Shown here: piece after piece, positions 24,466 through 36,197 of the stretch | How the letters are laid out: every line of letters starts with the position of its first letter | How positions within the stretch are numbered: position 1 is the first letter of the stretch | Assembly: GCF_036323735.1 (NCBI RefSeq) | Contig: NC_086034.1 | Location: forward strand, 34,824,439-34,888,438 | Length of the DNA: 64,000 nt | Direction: 5' to 3' | Source: Rattus norvegicus | Lineage: Eukaryota; Chordata; Mammalia; Rodentia; Muridae | The notes under the pieces: generated by a model | Databases searched by the model: none | The model's input: only the letters and a program-made list of their open reading frames with translations | What the model was told of the DNA's origin: nothing | Translations under genes and position numbers: made by a program

Positions 24466-25194
24466 TTTTTTTTTTTTTATTAACTTGAGTATTTCTTATT
24501 TACATTTCGAGTGTTATTCCCTTTCCCAATTTCCGGGAAAACAGCCCCCTAATGCCTACCCCTCCCCTTCTTTATGGGTGTTCCCCGCCCCATCCTCCCC
24601 CCATTGCTGCCCTCCCCCCAATAATCTAGTTCACTGGGTGTTCAGTCTTAGCAGGACCCAGGGCTTCCCCTTCCACTGGTGCTCTTACTAGGATATTCAT
24701 TGCTACCTATGAGGTCAGAGTCCAGGGTCAGTCGATGTATAGTCTTTAGGTAGTGGCTTAGTCCCTGGAAGCTCTGGTTGCTTGGCATTGTTGTTCACAA
24801 GGGGTCTCGAGCCCCTTCAAGCTCTTCCAGTTCTTTCTCTGATTCCTTCAACGGGGGTCCTATGCTCAGTTCAGTGATTTGCTGCTGGCATTCGCCTCTG
24901 TATTTGCTGTATTCTGGCTGTGTCTCTCAGGAAAGATCTACATCCGGCTCCTGTCGGCCTGCACTTCTTTGCTTCATCCATCTTGTCTAATTGGATGGCT
25001 GTATATGTATGGGCCACATGTGGGGCAGGCTCTGAAAGGGTGTTCCTTCTGTGTCTGTTCTAATCTTTGCCTCTCTATTCCCTGCCAAGGGTATTCTTGT
25101 CCCCCTTTTAAAGAAGGAGTGAAGCATTCACATTTTGATCATCTGCCTTGAGTTTCATTTGTTCTAGGCATCTAGGGTAATTCAAGCATTTGGG

Positions 25195-28100
25195 CTAATA
25201 GCCACTTATCAATGAGTGCATACCATGTGTGCTTCTCTGTGATTGGGTTACCTCACTCAGGATGATATTTTCCAGTTCCAACCATTTGCCTACGAATTTC
25301 ATAAAGTCATTGTTTTTGATAGCTGAGTAATATTCCATTGTGTAGATGTACCATATTTTCTGTATCCATTCTTCTGTTGAAGGGCATCTGGGTTCTTTCC
25401 AGCTTCTGGCTATTATAAATAAGGCTGTGATGAACATAGTGGAGCATGTGTCTTTTTTATATGTTGGGGCATCTTTTGGGTATATGCCCAAGAGAGGTAT
25501 AGCTGGATCCTCAGGCAGTTCAATGTCCAATTTTCTGAGGAACCTCCAGACTGGTTTGCAGAATGGTTGTACCAGTCTGCAATCCCACCAACAATGGAGG
25601 AGTATTCCTCTTAGTCCGCATCCTCGCCAGCATCTGCTGTCACCTGAGTTTTTGATCTTAGCCATTCTCACTGGTGTGAGGTGAAATCTCAAGGTTGTTT
25701 TGATTTGCATTTCCCTTATGACTAAAGATGTTGAACATTTCTTTAGGTGTTTCTCAGCCATTCGTCATTCCTCAGCTGTGAATTCTTTCTTTAGCTCTGA
25801 ACCCCATTTTTTAATAGGGTTATTTGTCTCCCTGCGGTCTAACTTCTTGAGTTCTTTGTATATTTTGGATAGAAGGCCTCTATCTGTTGTAGGATTGGTA
25901 AAGATCTTTTCCCAATCTGTTGGTGTCCGTTTTGTCCTAACCACAGTGTCCTTTGCCTTACAGAAGCTTTGCAGTTTTATGAGATCCCATTTGTCGATTC
26001 TTGATCTTAGAGCATAAGCCATTGGTGTTTTGTTCAGGAAATTTTTTCCAGTGCCCATGTGTTCGAGATGCTGCCCTAGTTTTTCTTCTATTAGTTTGAG
26101 TGTATCTGGTTTGATGTGGAGGTCCTTGATCCACTTGGACTTAAGCATTGTACAGGGTGATAAGCATGGATCAATCTGCATTCTTCTACAAGTTGACCTC
26201 CAGTTGAACCAGCACCATTTGCTGAAAATGTTATCTTTTTTCCATTGGATGGTTTTTGCTCCTTTGTGAAAAATCAAGTGCTCATAGGTGTGTGGGTTCA
26301 TTTCTGGGTCTTCAATTCTGTTCCATTGGTCTATCTGTCTGTCTCTGTACCAATACCATGCAGTTTTTATCACTATTGCTCTGTAATACTGCTTGAGTTC
26401 AGGGATGATGATTCCCCCTGAAGTCCTTTTATTGTTGAGGATAGTTTTAGCTATCCTGGGTTTTTTGTTATTCCAGATGAATTTGCAAATTGTTCTGTCT
26501 AACTCTTTGAAGAATTGGATTGGTATTTTGATGGGGATTGCATTGAATCTGTAGATCGCTTTTGGTAAAATGGCCATTTTTATTATATTAATCCTGCCAA
26601 TCCATGAGCATGGGAGATCTTTCCATCTTCTGAGGTCTTCTTCAATTTCTTTCTTCAGAGTCTTGAAGTTCTTTTACTTGCTTGGTTAAAGTCACACCGA
26701 GGTACTTTATATTATTTGGGTCTATTATGAAGGGTGTCGTTTCCCTAATTTCTTTCTCGGCTTGTTTCTCTTTTGTGTAGAGGAAGGCTACTGATTTATT
26801 TGAGTTAATTTTATACCCAGCCACTTTGCTGAAGTTGTTTATCAGCTTTAGTAGTTCTCTGGTGGACCTTTTGGGATCACTTAAATATACTATCATATCA
26901 TCTGCAAATAGTGATATTTTGACTTCTTCTTTTCTGATCTGTATCCCTTTGACCTCCTTTTGTTGTCTGATTGCTCTGGCTAGAACTTCAAGAACTATAT
27001 TGAATAAGTAGGGAGAGAGTGGGCAGCCTTGTCTAGTCCCTGATTTTAGTGGGATTGCTTCAAGTTTCTCTCCATTTAGTTCAATGTTAGCAACTGGTTT
27101 GCTGTATATGGCTTTTACTATGTTTAGGTATGGGCCTTGAATTCCTATTCTTTCCAGGACTTTTATCATGAAGGAGTATTGAATTTTGTCAAATGCTTTC
27201 TCAGCATCTAATGAAATGATCATGTGGTTTTGTTCTTTCAGTTTGTTTATATAATGGATCACGTTGATGGTTTTCCGTATATTAAACCATCCCTGCATCC
27301 CTGGGATGAAGCCTACTTGATCATGGTGGATGATTGTTTTGATGTGCTCCTGGATTTTGTTTGCCAGAATTTTATTGAGTATTTTTGCGTCGATATTCAT
27401 AAGGGAAATTGGTCTGAAGTTCTCTTTCTTTGTTGGGTCTTTGCGTGGTTTAGGTATAAGAGTAATTGTGGCTTCATAGAAGGAATTCGGTAGTGCTCCA
27501 TCTGTTTCAATTTTGTGGAATAGTTTGGATAATATTGGTATGAGGTCTTCTATGAATGTCTGATAGAATTCTGCACTAAGCCAGTCTGGACCTGGGCTCT
27601 TTTTGGTTGGGAGACCTTTAATGACTGCTTCTATTTCCTTAGGAGTTATGGGGTTGTTTAACTGGTTTATCTGTTCCTAATTTAACTTGGGTACCTGGTA
27701 TCTGTCTAGGAAATTGTCCATTTCCTGCAGATTTTCAAGTTATGTTGAATGTAGGCTTTTATAGTAAGATCTGATGATTTTTTGAATTTCCTCTGAATCT
27801 GTAGTTACGTCTCCCTTTTCATTTCTGATTTTGTTAATTTGGACACACTCTCTGTGTCCTCTCGTTAGTCTGGCTAAGGGTTTATCTATCTTGTTGATTT
27901 TCTCAAAGAACCAACTTTTGGTTCTGTTGATGCTTTGTATGGTCCTTTTTGTTTCTACTTGGTTGATTTCAGCTCTGAGTTTGATTATTTCCTGCCTTCT
28001 ACTCCTCCTGGGTGTATTTACTTCTTTTTGTTCTAGAGCTTTTAGGTGTGCTGTCAAGCTGCTGACATATGCTCTTTCCTGTTTCTTTCTGCAGACACTC

Positions 28101-29063
28101 ACAGCTATGAGTTTTCCTCTTAGCACAGCTTTCATTGTGTCCCATAAGTTTGGGTATGTTGTACCTTCATTTTCATTAAATTCTAAAAACTCTTTAATTT
28201 CTTTCTTTATTTCTTCCTTGACAAGGTTATCATTGAGTAGAGCATTGTTCAACTTCCATGTATATGTGGGCGTTCTTCCCTTATTGTTATTGAAGACCAG
28301 CTTTAGGCCATGGTGGTCTGACAGGATGCATGGGATTATTTCTATCTTTCTTTACCTGTTGAGGCCCGTTTTTCTGACCAATTATATGGTCAATTTTGGA
28401 GAAAGTACCATGAGGAGCTGAGAAGAATATATATCCTTTTGTTTTAGGATAGAATGTTCTATAAATATCTGTTAAGTCCATTTGGTTCATGACTTCTCTT
28501 AGTCTGTCTACATCTCTGTTTAATTTCTGTTTCCATGATCTGTCCATTGATGAGAGTGGGGTGTTGAAATCTCCTACTATTATTGTGTGAGGTGCAATGT
28601 GTGTTTTGAGTTTTAGTAAGGTTTCTTTTACGTATGTAGGTGCCCTTGTATTTGGGGCATAGATATTTAGGATTGAGAGTTCATCTTGGTGTATTTTTCC
28701 TTTGATGAATATGAAGTGTCCTTCCTTATCTTTTTTGATGCCTTTTAGTTGAAAATTGATTTTATTTGATATTAGAATGGCTACTCCAGCTTGCTTCTTC
28801 CTACCATTTGCTTGGAAAGTTGTTTTCCAGCCTTTCACTCTGAGGTAGTGTCTGTCTTTGTCTCTGAGGTGTGTTTCCTGTAGGCAGCAGAATGCAGGGT
28901 CCTCGTTGTGTATCCAGTTTGTTAATCTATGACTTTTTATTGGGGAGTTGAGGCCATTGATGTTGAGAGATATTAAGGAATAGTGATTCTTGCTTCCTGT
29001 TATATTCATATTTGGATATGAGGTTATGTTTGTGTGCTTTTCTTCTCTTTGTTTTGTTCCCAA
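25195..29063 (-). pseudogene. L1 ORF2 pseudogene, complete in extent
   Basis: Encodes endonuclease (SLNINGLNSPIK, PAFCCLQETHL, GDFNTPLSSMD), reverse transcriptase (DAEKAFDKIQ, GCPLSPYLFN, SLFADDMIVYL) and the C-terminal Cys segment (CWRGCGLRGILLHCWWDC), ending LISGY at 25195. Lesions in order: one extra base near 28362 after the GQKN segment, shifting the frame just before the SDHHG motif; an in-frame TAA at 27740-27742; an in-frame TAG at 27677-27679; a 14-bp deletion near 26667; and a TGA at 25765-25767 replacing a Cys codon. The protein would normally nick DNA and prime reverse transcription. This copy cannot make it. Confidence 0.93.
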
Positions 29064-29127
29064 GACGATTAGTTTCTTGCTTCTTCCAGGGTATAGCTTG
29101 CCTCCTTATGTTGGGCTTTACCATTTA

Positions 29128-30209
29128 TTATCCTTTGTAGTGCTGGATTCGTAGAAAATATTGTGTAAATTTGGTTTTGTCATGGAATATCTTGGTTTCT
29201 CCATCTATGTTAATTGAGAGGTTTGCAGGATACAGTAACCTGGGCTGGCATTTGTGTTCTCTTAGGGTCTGTATGACATCTGTCCAGGATCTTCTGGCTG
29301 TCATAGTTTCTGGCGAAAAGTCTGGTGTGATTCTGATAGGTCTGCCTTTATATGTTACATGACCCTTTTCCCTTACTGCTTTTAATATTCTTTCTTTATT
29401 TTGTGCGTTTGGTGTTTTGACTATTATGTGACAGGAGGTGTTTCTTTTCTGGTCCAATCTATTTGGAGTTCTGTAGGCTTCTTTTATGCCTATGGGTATC
29501 TCTTATTTTAGGTTAGGGAAGTTTTCTTCTATGATTTTGTTGAAGATATTTACTGGTCCTTTGAGCTTGGAGTCTTCACTCTCTTCTATGCCTATTATCC
29601 TTAGGTTTGACCTTCTCATTGAGTCCTGGATTTCCTGTATGTTTTGGACCAGTAGCTTTTTCTGCTTTACATTATCTTTGACAGTTGAGTCAATGATTTC
29701 TATGGAATCTTCTGCTCCTGAGATTCTCTCTTCCATCTCTTGTATTCTGTTGGTGAAGCTCATATCTACAGCTCCTTGTCTCTTCTTTTGGTTTTCTATA
29801 TCCAGGGTTGTTTCCATGTGTTCTTTCTTGATTGCTTCTATTTCCATTTTTAATTCCTTCAACTGTTTGATTGTGTTTTCCTGGAATTCTTTCAGGGATT
29901 TTTGTGACTCCTCTCTATGGGCTTCTACTTGTTTATTTATGTTTTCCTGGAATTCTTTCAGGGATTTTTGCGATTCCTCTCTGTAGGCTTCTACTTGTTT
30001 ATTAATGTTTTCCTTTGTTTCTCTAAGGGAGTTCTTCACGTTTTTCTTGAAGTCCTCCAGCATCATGATCAAATATGATTTTAAATCTAGGTCTTGCTTT
30101 TCTGGTGTGTTTGGATATTCAGTGTTTGGTTTGGTGGGAGAATTGGGCTCCGATGATGCCTTGTAGTCTTGGTTTCTGTTGCTTGGATTCCTGCATTGCC
30201 TCTCGCCAT
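29128..30209 (-). pseudogene. L1 ORF1 pseudogene (RNA chaperone)
   Basis: ORF1p is a trimeric RNA-binding chaperone that coats L1 RNA. The start ATG is at 30209-30207 (MARG...). The N-terminal segment reads NTPEKQDLDLKSYL, followed by a long heptad coiled coil (about 30072-29620) containing a tandem 66-bp repeat. Then come the RRM domain (IGIEESEDSKLKGPVNIFNK) and the C-terminal domain (GRPIRITPDFSPETMTARR) ending at 29128. A one-base loss near 30193 shifts the first codons, and an in-frame TAA at 29503-29505 splits the RRM region. Otherwise the frame is open. Confidence 0.9.
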
Positions 30210-31124
30210 CAGATTATCTCTAGTGTTACTTTGTTCTGCTATTTCTGACAGTGGCTAGACTGTCCTATAAGCCTGTGTGTCAGGAGTGTTGTAGACCTGT
30301 TTTCCTGTTTTCTTTCGGCCAGTTATGGGGACAGAGTGTTCTGCTTTCGGGCGTGTAGTTTTTCCTATCTACAGGTCTTCAGCTGTTCCTGTGGGCCTGT
30401 GTCTGGAGTTCACTAGGCAAGTCACTTGCAGCAGAAAAGTTGGTCTTACCTGTGGTCCCGAGGCTCAAGTTTGCTCGTGGGGTGTTGCTTACGAGCTCTC
30501 TGCGGTGGCAGCAACCAGGAAGATCTGCACCGCCCTTTCCGGGAGCTTCTGTGCACCAGGGTTCCTGATGGCGTTTGGTGTTTTCCTCTGGCGTCAGAGA
30601 TGTGTGCAGAGTGCAGTCTCTTCTGGTTTCCCAGGCGTGTCTGCCTCTCTGAAGGTTTAGCTCTCCCTCCCACGGGATTTGGGTGCAGAGAACTGTTTAT
30701 CTGGTCTGTTCCTTCAGGTTCTGGCGGTGTCTCAGGCGCAGGGGTCCTGCCGCTCCTGGGCCCTCCTCTACGGGAACCCAGAGTCCTTATACAGTTTCCT
30801 CTTGGGCCAGGGATGTGGGCAGGGGTGGGCAGTGTTGGTGGTCTCTTCTGTTCTGCAGCCTCAGGAGTGCCCACCTGACCAGGCGGTGAGGTCTCTCTCC
30901 CACGGGGTTTGGGAGCAGAGAGCTGCTCCGGGCCGGGATCCGCGGGTTTGGGACTCCCGGTAAACACCGGAAGTGCCGGTCCTAGAGGAATTTTGTCTCT
31001 GTGTGTCCTGAGTTCACCAGGCAGGTCTCTTGCAACAGAGAAGTTGGTCTTACCTGTGGTCCCAAGGCTCAAGTTTGCTCGTGGGGTGCTGCCTGCGCGC
31101 TCTCTGTGGCGGCAGCAACCAGGA
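30210..31124 (-). promoter_or_regulatory. L1 5'UTR with monomer repeat
   Basis: GC- and CpG-richer than its surroundings. A segment at 30437-30528 ('ttggtcttacctgtggtccc' through 'gcagcaaccagga') recurs at 31043-31124, a spacing of about 606 bp, so the element holds one monomer and part of a second. In rodent L1s the monomers carry the internal RNA polymerase II promoter. The element stops within the second copy. Confidence 0.8.
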
Positions 31125-31234
31125 ACTCTCTTTGTATTTTTTAAAGTCAATTTTAATGAATTATGATTATATCCAAATGCCCTTATTTAGTGTGTGATTT
31201 TTTAGGTGTTTAAATAAATTTATATGTATCTGTG
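31125..31234. other. AT-rich spacer
   Basis: Sequence just 5' of the young L1. It does not continue the older L1 found on the other side. Confidence 0.5.
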
Positions 31235-31380
31235 TGGATAACGGCTTCAATCCGAGGGACTCACGTGGTGGAAGTAGAGAACACACTCCTTCTGGCTGTC
31301 CTCTGACCTGGACACTCACGTTGTGGTACACATGCATGTATGTACACTCACATGCAAACACCAACAATGAAGATGTAATT
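31235..31380 (+). mobile_element. B3-type SINE fragment
   Basis: Matches the B3/B2 3' half: 'atccgagggactcacgtggt', 'ggctgtcctctgacctggac', then 'cacatgcatgtatgtacact'. The tRNA-like head is missing. Confidence 0.65.
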
Positions 31381-32063
31381 AATCATGTTATCCAATAACA
31401 CAAGATAAAACTTTCTCCAGAAGGCCTGAGAATGTAGCTAGAGTTAGATCGCTTCACTAGTACATACAAGGACTAACTTTCCAGCAATGCAAACTGTATC
31501 ACACTTTCCTCATTGTCACTGACTCATCTTCAGATGTGAGCCACCACTGATCTTTTTCCTTTATTGTAACTAGAATTCTTACTCTGTAAAGTACGAAGCG
31601 CTGTAATTTTTTTATAAATAGAATTACACAGTATATATACTATTCTGGACTAAGTACAAATTTTTATAGTACTTTTGAGATGACCATTGCCTTTCTTACA
31701 TTAGCACACTGACTAGAATCTTCAGAGAGTTACCAAAGTGGCAAAAAATCCCCTTTGCCTTGTTTGAAATATTAATAGTAAATAACGGCTTTCTGAGCCA
31801 TTAAGAATGACATGTCATTTAGGATGTTGATAGCTGCCCATTTTCAAGTGAAGGAAGTTCAACTCATTTTCTGTTGGCTCAGAAAATAAATTTGATGTGA
31901 ATTCTGAGGCTGTTAAGACATCTTTATACTACCTATCAGGGCAATAATTATCAGTTTAGTTGGCTAATATGATGTTAGATTGAATTAGATTCTTGGATTA
32001 TTCATAGGCAGTGACAGTATCAACATGTGCATCATCAGGGATTTGAAAAACAACTTTAGGCAC

Positions 32064-32099
<36 letters not shown>

Positions 32100-32224
32100 C
32101 ATGTGCATGTGTGTGCACATGCATGTACCCATATTTATATAGGAACATGTTTATATTGTAAAATTACACTGTAGTTTTAGTTTGTTTAAAACTATTCAGA
32201 ATATTTTAAAAGGCTATGCTATTT
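31381..32224. other. Unique AT-rich DNA with a (TG)n run
   Basis: No gene. A TG microsatellite lies at about 32066-32096. Confidence 0.5.
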
Positions 32225-32830
32225 CTTCATCTTCTTTTATGAGTTTCCCATTGAGTCTAACATCTTTAAAAAGTGGATTGTCTTTATTGAACTTGTAGGA
32301 GTTAATTACATATTCTAGGCAGCTGCCTTGTTTGATGCACAGATTACAATGCACACTCCCAGTTCATGGCTTTAGTTGTAATTTTGTTAATGATGTTTTT
32401 AAATTAACATATGCCTTTAAACTTCATGAAGTATAATCTGTCAGTTGCTTTTCCAATTATAAAGACAGATTCTGTATGTTCTTAAAGGAGAGTTTTGGTC
32501 TGTCAAAGTTATAATTTTTCTTTCATGTTTCTTTCTAAATGCTTTAAAATTCTACCCTTTCTATTTTGGCCAATGAACTGTTTCAAATAAATTTCCTGTG
32601 TACTGTACAAAGTATGGTTGAGGTCCATTTGTTTCAACTTGAATATCCTGCTATTGCTTTAACTCATCTGTCAGACTTTTTAACAGAACAGTTGTGATGT
32701 TATTTGGTAATGTATATTGTTGATCTATACATTTTGTCTTTTACCAACAAAATATTTTGTTGGGTATTGTAGTAACTGTAACAGCTCCAAAGTCAATAAC
32801 AACAGTTCTCAGATTTTGTCCTTTTGAAAA
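32225..32830 (-). mobile_element. Ancient L1 ORF2 fragment
   Basis: Antisense text follows the order of old mammalian L1 ORF2 3' halves: 'cttgtaggagttaattacat', 'tttgatgcacagattacaa', 'tatggttgaggtccatttg', 'gttgatctatacattttgtc'. Strongly diverged, so boundaries are loose. Confidence 0.5.
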
Positions 32831-33254
32831 GCTTGCTCTATTTTAGGTCCTTGATATTCACACTCCTTTTAAACAACCTGCAAACATTTGAATTTCTATG
32901 GGGGTTTAGTTCAGTCTCAGATTTGAAGGATTTATGTGTTTATACTGTGAAAGTTTCTAATCTATGCATATACTTATTTTTAATGGTTCATTTACATTAG
33001 TTTATTTTATGATTTTAACGTAGAAATCACGTATTCTTCTTTAACTATTACCATCATCAAACCAGCATTCCATTTAATAAGATTTTTATGAAGATGGTTT
33101 ACAAACATTAGGTACTTTAATTCTCACAACAATCGTAATAAGAGATGATTAGTATTTTCATTTTGTGCATTAGTAAATAGTGGTTTAAAGAGGTTAAATA
33201 ACTTATCTTCCAAAAAAATGTAGACACCACTTCAGGGTAAAACTTGGAAAAACA
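32831..33254. other. Unique AT-rich DNA
   Basis: No feature recognised. Confidence 0.4.
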
Positions 33255-33525
33255 TACTCAAAGCAAATGAACATAGCAAGTTCGCATAGCTATTTTAATA
33301 TCTGGTGAAACAGACTTCAAACGAAAACTAATCAGAAGAAAGAGAGAAGGATGCTGCATGCTCATCAAAGGAAAAATTCACCAAGAGAATATTACAATTC
33401 TTAGCATCTATGCACCAAATGCAAGGATGCCCAAGTCCATAAAAGAAATAGTACTAGAGCTTAATCCACATATTGACCCACACATAGCGATAGTTTGAGA
33501 TATCAATACAATACTTTTATGAATA
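33255..33525 (+). mobile_element. Old L1 ORF2 endonuclease fragment
   Basis: Reads as the L1 endonuclease centre with lesions: 'gctattttaatatctggtg', then a segment encoding CMLIKGKIHQENITILSIYAP, followed by text like the GDFNT region with a stop ('gtttgagatatcaatac'). It corresponds to about 750-970 of the young L1 at 628-5062. Confidence 0.75.
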
Positions 33526-34321
33526 AATATGACATACAAACATTCTCTATATTCTTCTCTCACCAGTGGAAAATGCTGCAAAATTAGGAAGATATAAAGC
33601 TAAAATCCTTTTCTGGATAAAAAGTGAGCTTTACTAACCTTCCTCCTGCAAGAGCATCTTAATGTGCACAGATGTTAATGTGGTTTAGTTCTTTTCCTAA
33701 ATGTTAAAGGAACATCTCTGCTAGTTGTGGAATTCTAGGTTTACAAACTATTTTCTTTCAGCACTATGACAAAATTATGTTACTTTTTATCAGGAAAGGT
33801 CATAAACAGCTTTTTCTGGTAGTGGAACAAATACTATTTTTTTCAATTAGGTATTATATAGTTATGTTTCATTATAGTGACATGGATTTTTGATTACGTA
33901 AATATTTTTGGTGGCAAACAGTTCAGATATGCACACTTTAGAGACATCAGACTGGTAGAAACTGATAATTAGTTTGTGTTAATGGATATTTAGCAATTCC
34001 TCATATCATTTCCTATCATGATGGAAAGTTTCTATAAACACAAACGAAAGCATGTACACACACACATACACACACACACACACTGTAATAGATCAGAATA
34101 TTTTCTGAGACAAAGTAGGTGGGGAGCATTTTATCACTCAGTTGTCTGTTAACACAGGACTCACTGGTTATTAAAACAAATTTGCACCTGTTTTATTTTG
34201 AGAGAAGCAGTTTGAAAAACTGGATGTGGATTAAAGCATCTCAGAGAGGGAAGTGGTATAGTGTCTTCATTTTGACAGCTTTGGAGTTCTGAGTCATGAT
34301 AAGAATTGAATTTAGGTCGTG
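33526..34321. other. Unique DNA with a short (CA)n run
   Basis: A CA microsatellite at about 34055-34084. Nothing else recognised. Confidence 0.45.
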
Positions 34322-34698
34322 GTCTGGTTAGGTTTTGTCAGTTGGACAAAAACTAGAGCCTCAGTGAAGTAACATGCCTCTGTCAGATCAGTCTGTGGAC
34401 ATACCTATAGGCGTTCTCTTAACCTCCAGTTGATGGAGGATGCCCCATTGTGGACTTTGTTATACTGGGCAGGTGGTTCTGGGTCACATAAGAAGGGTGG
34501 TTGAATGTGAGGGAGAAAGAAAGCAGGTTTTCTTGTGCATTCTGCTTCAGTTCTGGCCTTCCAGTGCCTCCCTTGAGTTCAAGCCATGCTTCCCTTGATG
34601 CTGGACCGTGACATGTGAGCTAAGTAAACCTGCCTCCACCCCTCCCCGGATTCCCTTTGGTCATGACTTTATCCCAGCAACAGAAACCTAACCAGGAC
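34322..34698. mobile_element. Non-autonomous DNA transposon with terminal inverted repeats
   Basis: The left end reads GTCTGGTTAGGTT and the right end AACCTAACCAGGAC. The two ends are inverted complements except for one extra base. The body (about 377 bp) has no coding capacity. It matches from memory a common rodent hAT-type MITE (URR1/RCHARR1 class), with landmarks 'gcaggtggttctgggtcac', 'ctgcttcagttctggcc', 'gtgagctaagtaaacctg' and 'tttggtcatgactttatc'. No 8-bp target duplication is evident. Confidence 0.7.
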
Positions 34699-34734
34699 AA
34701 ATTTTGAATTATGGGAGCATCACAGTGATAAGAA

Positions 34735-34736
<2 letters not shown>

Positions 34737-34779
<43 letters not shown>
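34737..34779. repeat. (GT)n microsatellite
   Basis: About 21 uninterrupted GT repeats. Confidence 0.96.
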
Positions 34780-36084
34780 GCAAGATGTAAGGAAGAATTT
34801 TATTAACGCATATTATGAAAGTTATATCATATAACTGGGTAGCTTAACTGCTGAAAGATATTGATAAACTCTATCGCTTTGCATAATGGATTATGGATTT
34901 TAGAGCACATTCCCCCCTTAAGTCTCTTTTCTATTTTTTTCAAAGCTATGATAAAGCTGCTTGAAATTATATACAGAGGTGGATGTTGAGAAAAAAATTT
35001 TTTAAATCAAATTTTAAAATTTTAAAAAATCAAATGACAGCAGGGTTTTCCTCTGTTGAAACATTGGAAGGGAATATATATATTATATCCTTATCCATGG
35101 TAGTAGAAAGGTAGCTTGACTAAAGTATCTTAAAGTTTGAGAAGTACAGACAACTTCAAGTTTCTGTGTAAGCTTGTTAGGATTAGTTTGTTCACAATTC
35201 AGCAAGTGGTCAGGACTTAAAAGGAAAGTTAACTTGGACTATTTCTCAAAGATGTATTAGGAGATAATCTTTTAAGACTATAAAATAGGAATATCTTACC
35301 ATTTTACTAGGAGGTGCTGCAAATATATTTTGTCTTTGTTATGGAGATAGAGTATGGAAAAAAAAGCTTTGGGGAACAAAGAACATTGATCTTTCAGAAT
35401 AAAATACCAACATTTCCTTTTACTATCCCAGCCTTAGTAGCAGTATACCCCGCAACTGTCACTCACTACTTTTTGATTTGTGTAACTAATCAGGTGAAGT
35501 CAGGTGAAGGTGAGAAGTTATAGTGCAAAGTTCCCTCACACATGAAGGAAACTGAAAGGAACAGACATGTGACATAAGATTGGCAATGCTGAGGGGAAGG
35601 GAGAGGGGTCATGATGTGTTTTGTCAAGTAAACATTTCAGCTCACACCACTGCTCTCGGAAGTTGATGTATCTCATGCAAGGCTTGTGCAAGTCTTAAGA
35701 GGACTATTATTCATTTTGCCTGTGCCTGGTAAGTGCATTGAGGCAGCTCTTAAACTGCTGACTGACTCAGGACCGAATAGATGAAGGGAGTATAGACTCA
35801 ATAGATGAAAAAGGGAGTTTTCCATGGACACATGTTCAGTACGGAATGACATGGTTTATATTGGCTACCGTGGTTTTTAGACAAGTATGGTGTGTCTTAC
35901 TCATTACTACTATCTTTCTTTGGAAGTAACCATGAAAATGGACTGTTTCCTAAGCCCCATGTAGATGAATTGATTTTTGGGGGGGGGTTATGTGTATGTT
36001 CCTGTAAGTGTATGAACATGTTTGTTCATATGATTGTTCTGAACAATCTTGGCTGCTCTTTGATGTGACTCACCTAGATTTTCT
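34780..36084. other. Unique DNA
   Basis: AT-rich. A self-complementary A/T patch lies at about 34989-35030. No gene seen; the 69-codon frame at 35314-35523 has no recognisable domain. Confidence 0.45.
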
Positions 36085-36178
36085 GGCAGGGACTCTAATT
36101 GGCCTGGAGTTAACTGAATAGCTAAGGCTGGTTGGCCAGCCTGCCTCTGCCTCCTCAACCCTGAGACTAAAGCCAAGC
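36085..36178 (-). repeat. B1-like SINE fragment
   Basis: Antisense B1 pieces ('ggcctggagttaactgaata', 'gcctgcctctgcctcctcaa') followed by an (ATTT)n stretch at 36180-36197. Confidence 0.5.
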
Positions 36179-36197
36179 TTTTATTTATTTATTTATT

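Larger units (their letters stand above)
24466..31124 (-). mobile_element. Nearly full-length young rat L1
   Basis: About 6.7 kb on the minus strand. It has a poly(A) end (T run about 24462-24479), a 3'UTR with G-rich tract (about 24530-24620 as C-rich on +), ORF2 (about 29063 down to 25195), ORF1 (about 30209 down to 29128) and a GC-rich 5'UTR (30210-31124) with a repeated monomer segment. It is the only copy here that keeps both ORFs and promoter sequence. Both ORFs carry inactivating changes. No target-site duplication flanks it, and it abuts the older L1 at 22041-24465 on its 3' side. Confidence 0.95.

Noticed and set aside
30325..31166. Long overlapping frames on both strands, including a 234-codon minus frame
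   Set aside because: They sit in the GC-rich L1 5'UTR, where stop codons are rare; no known protein.
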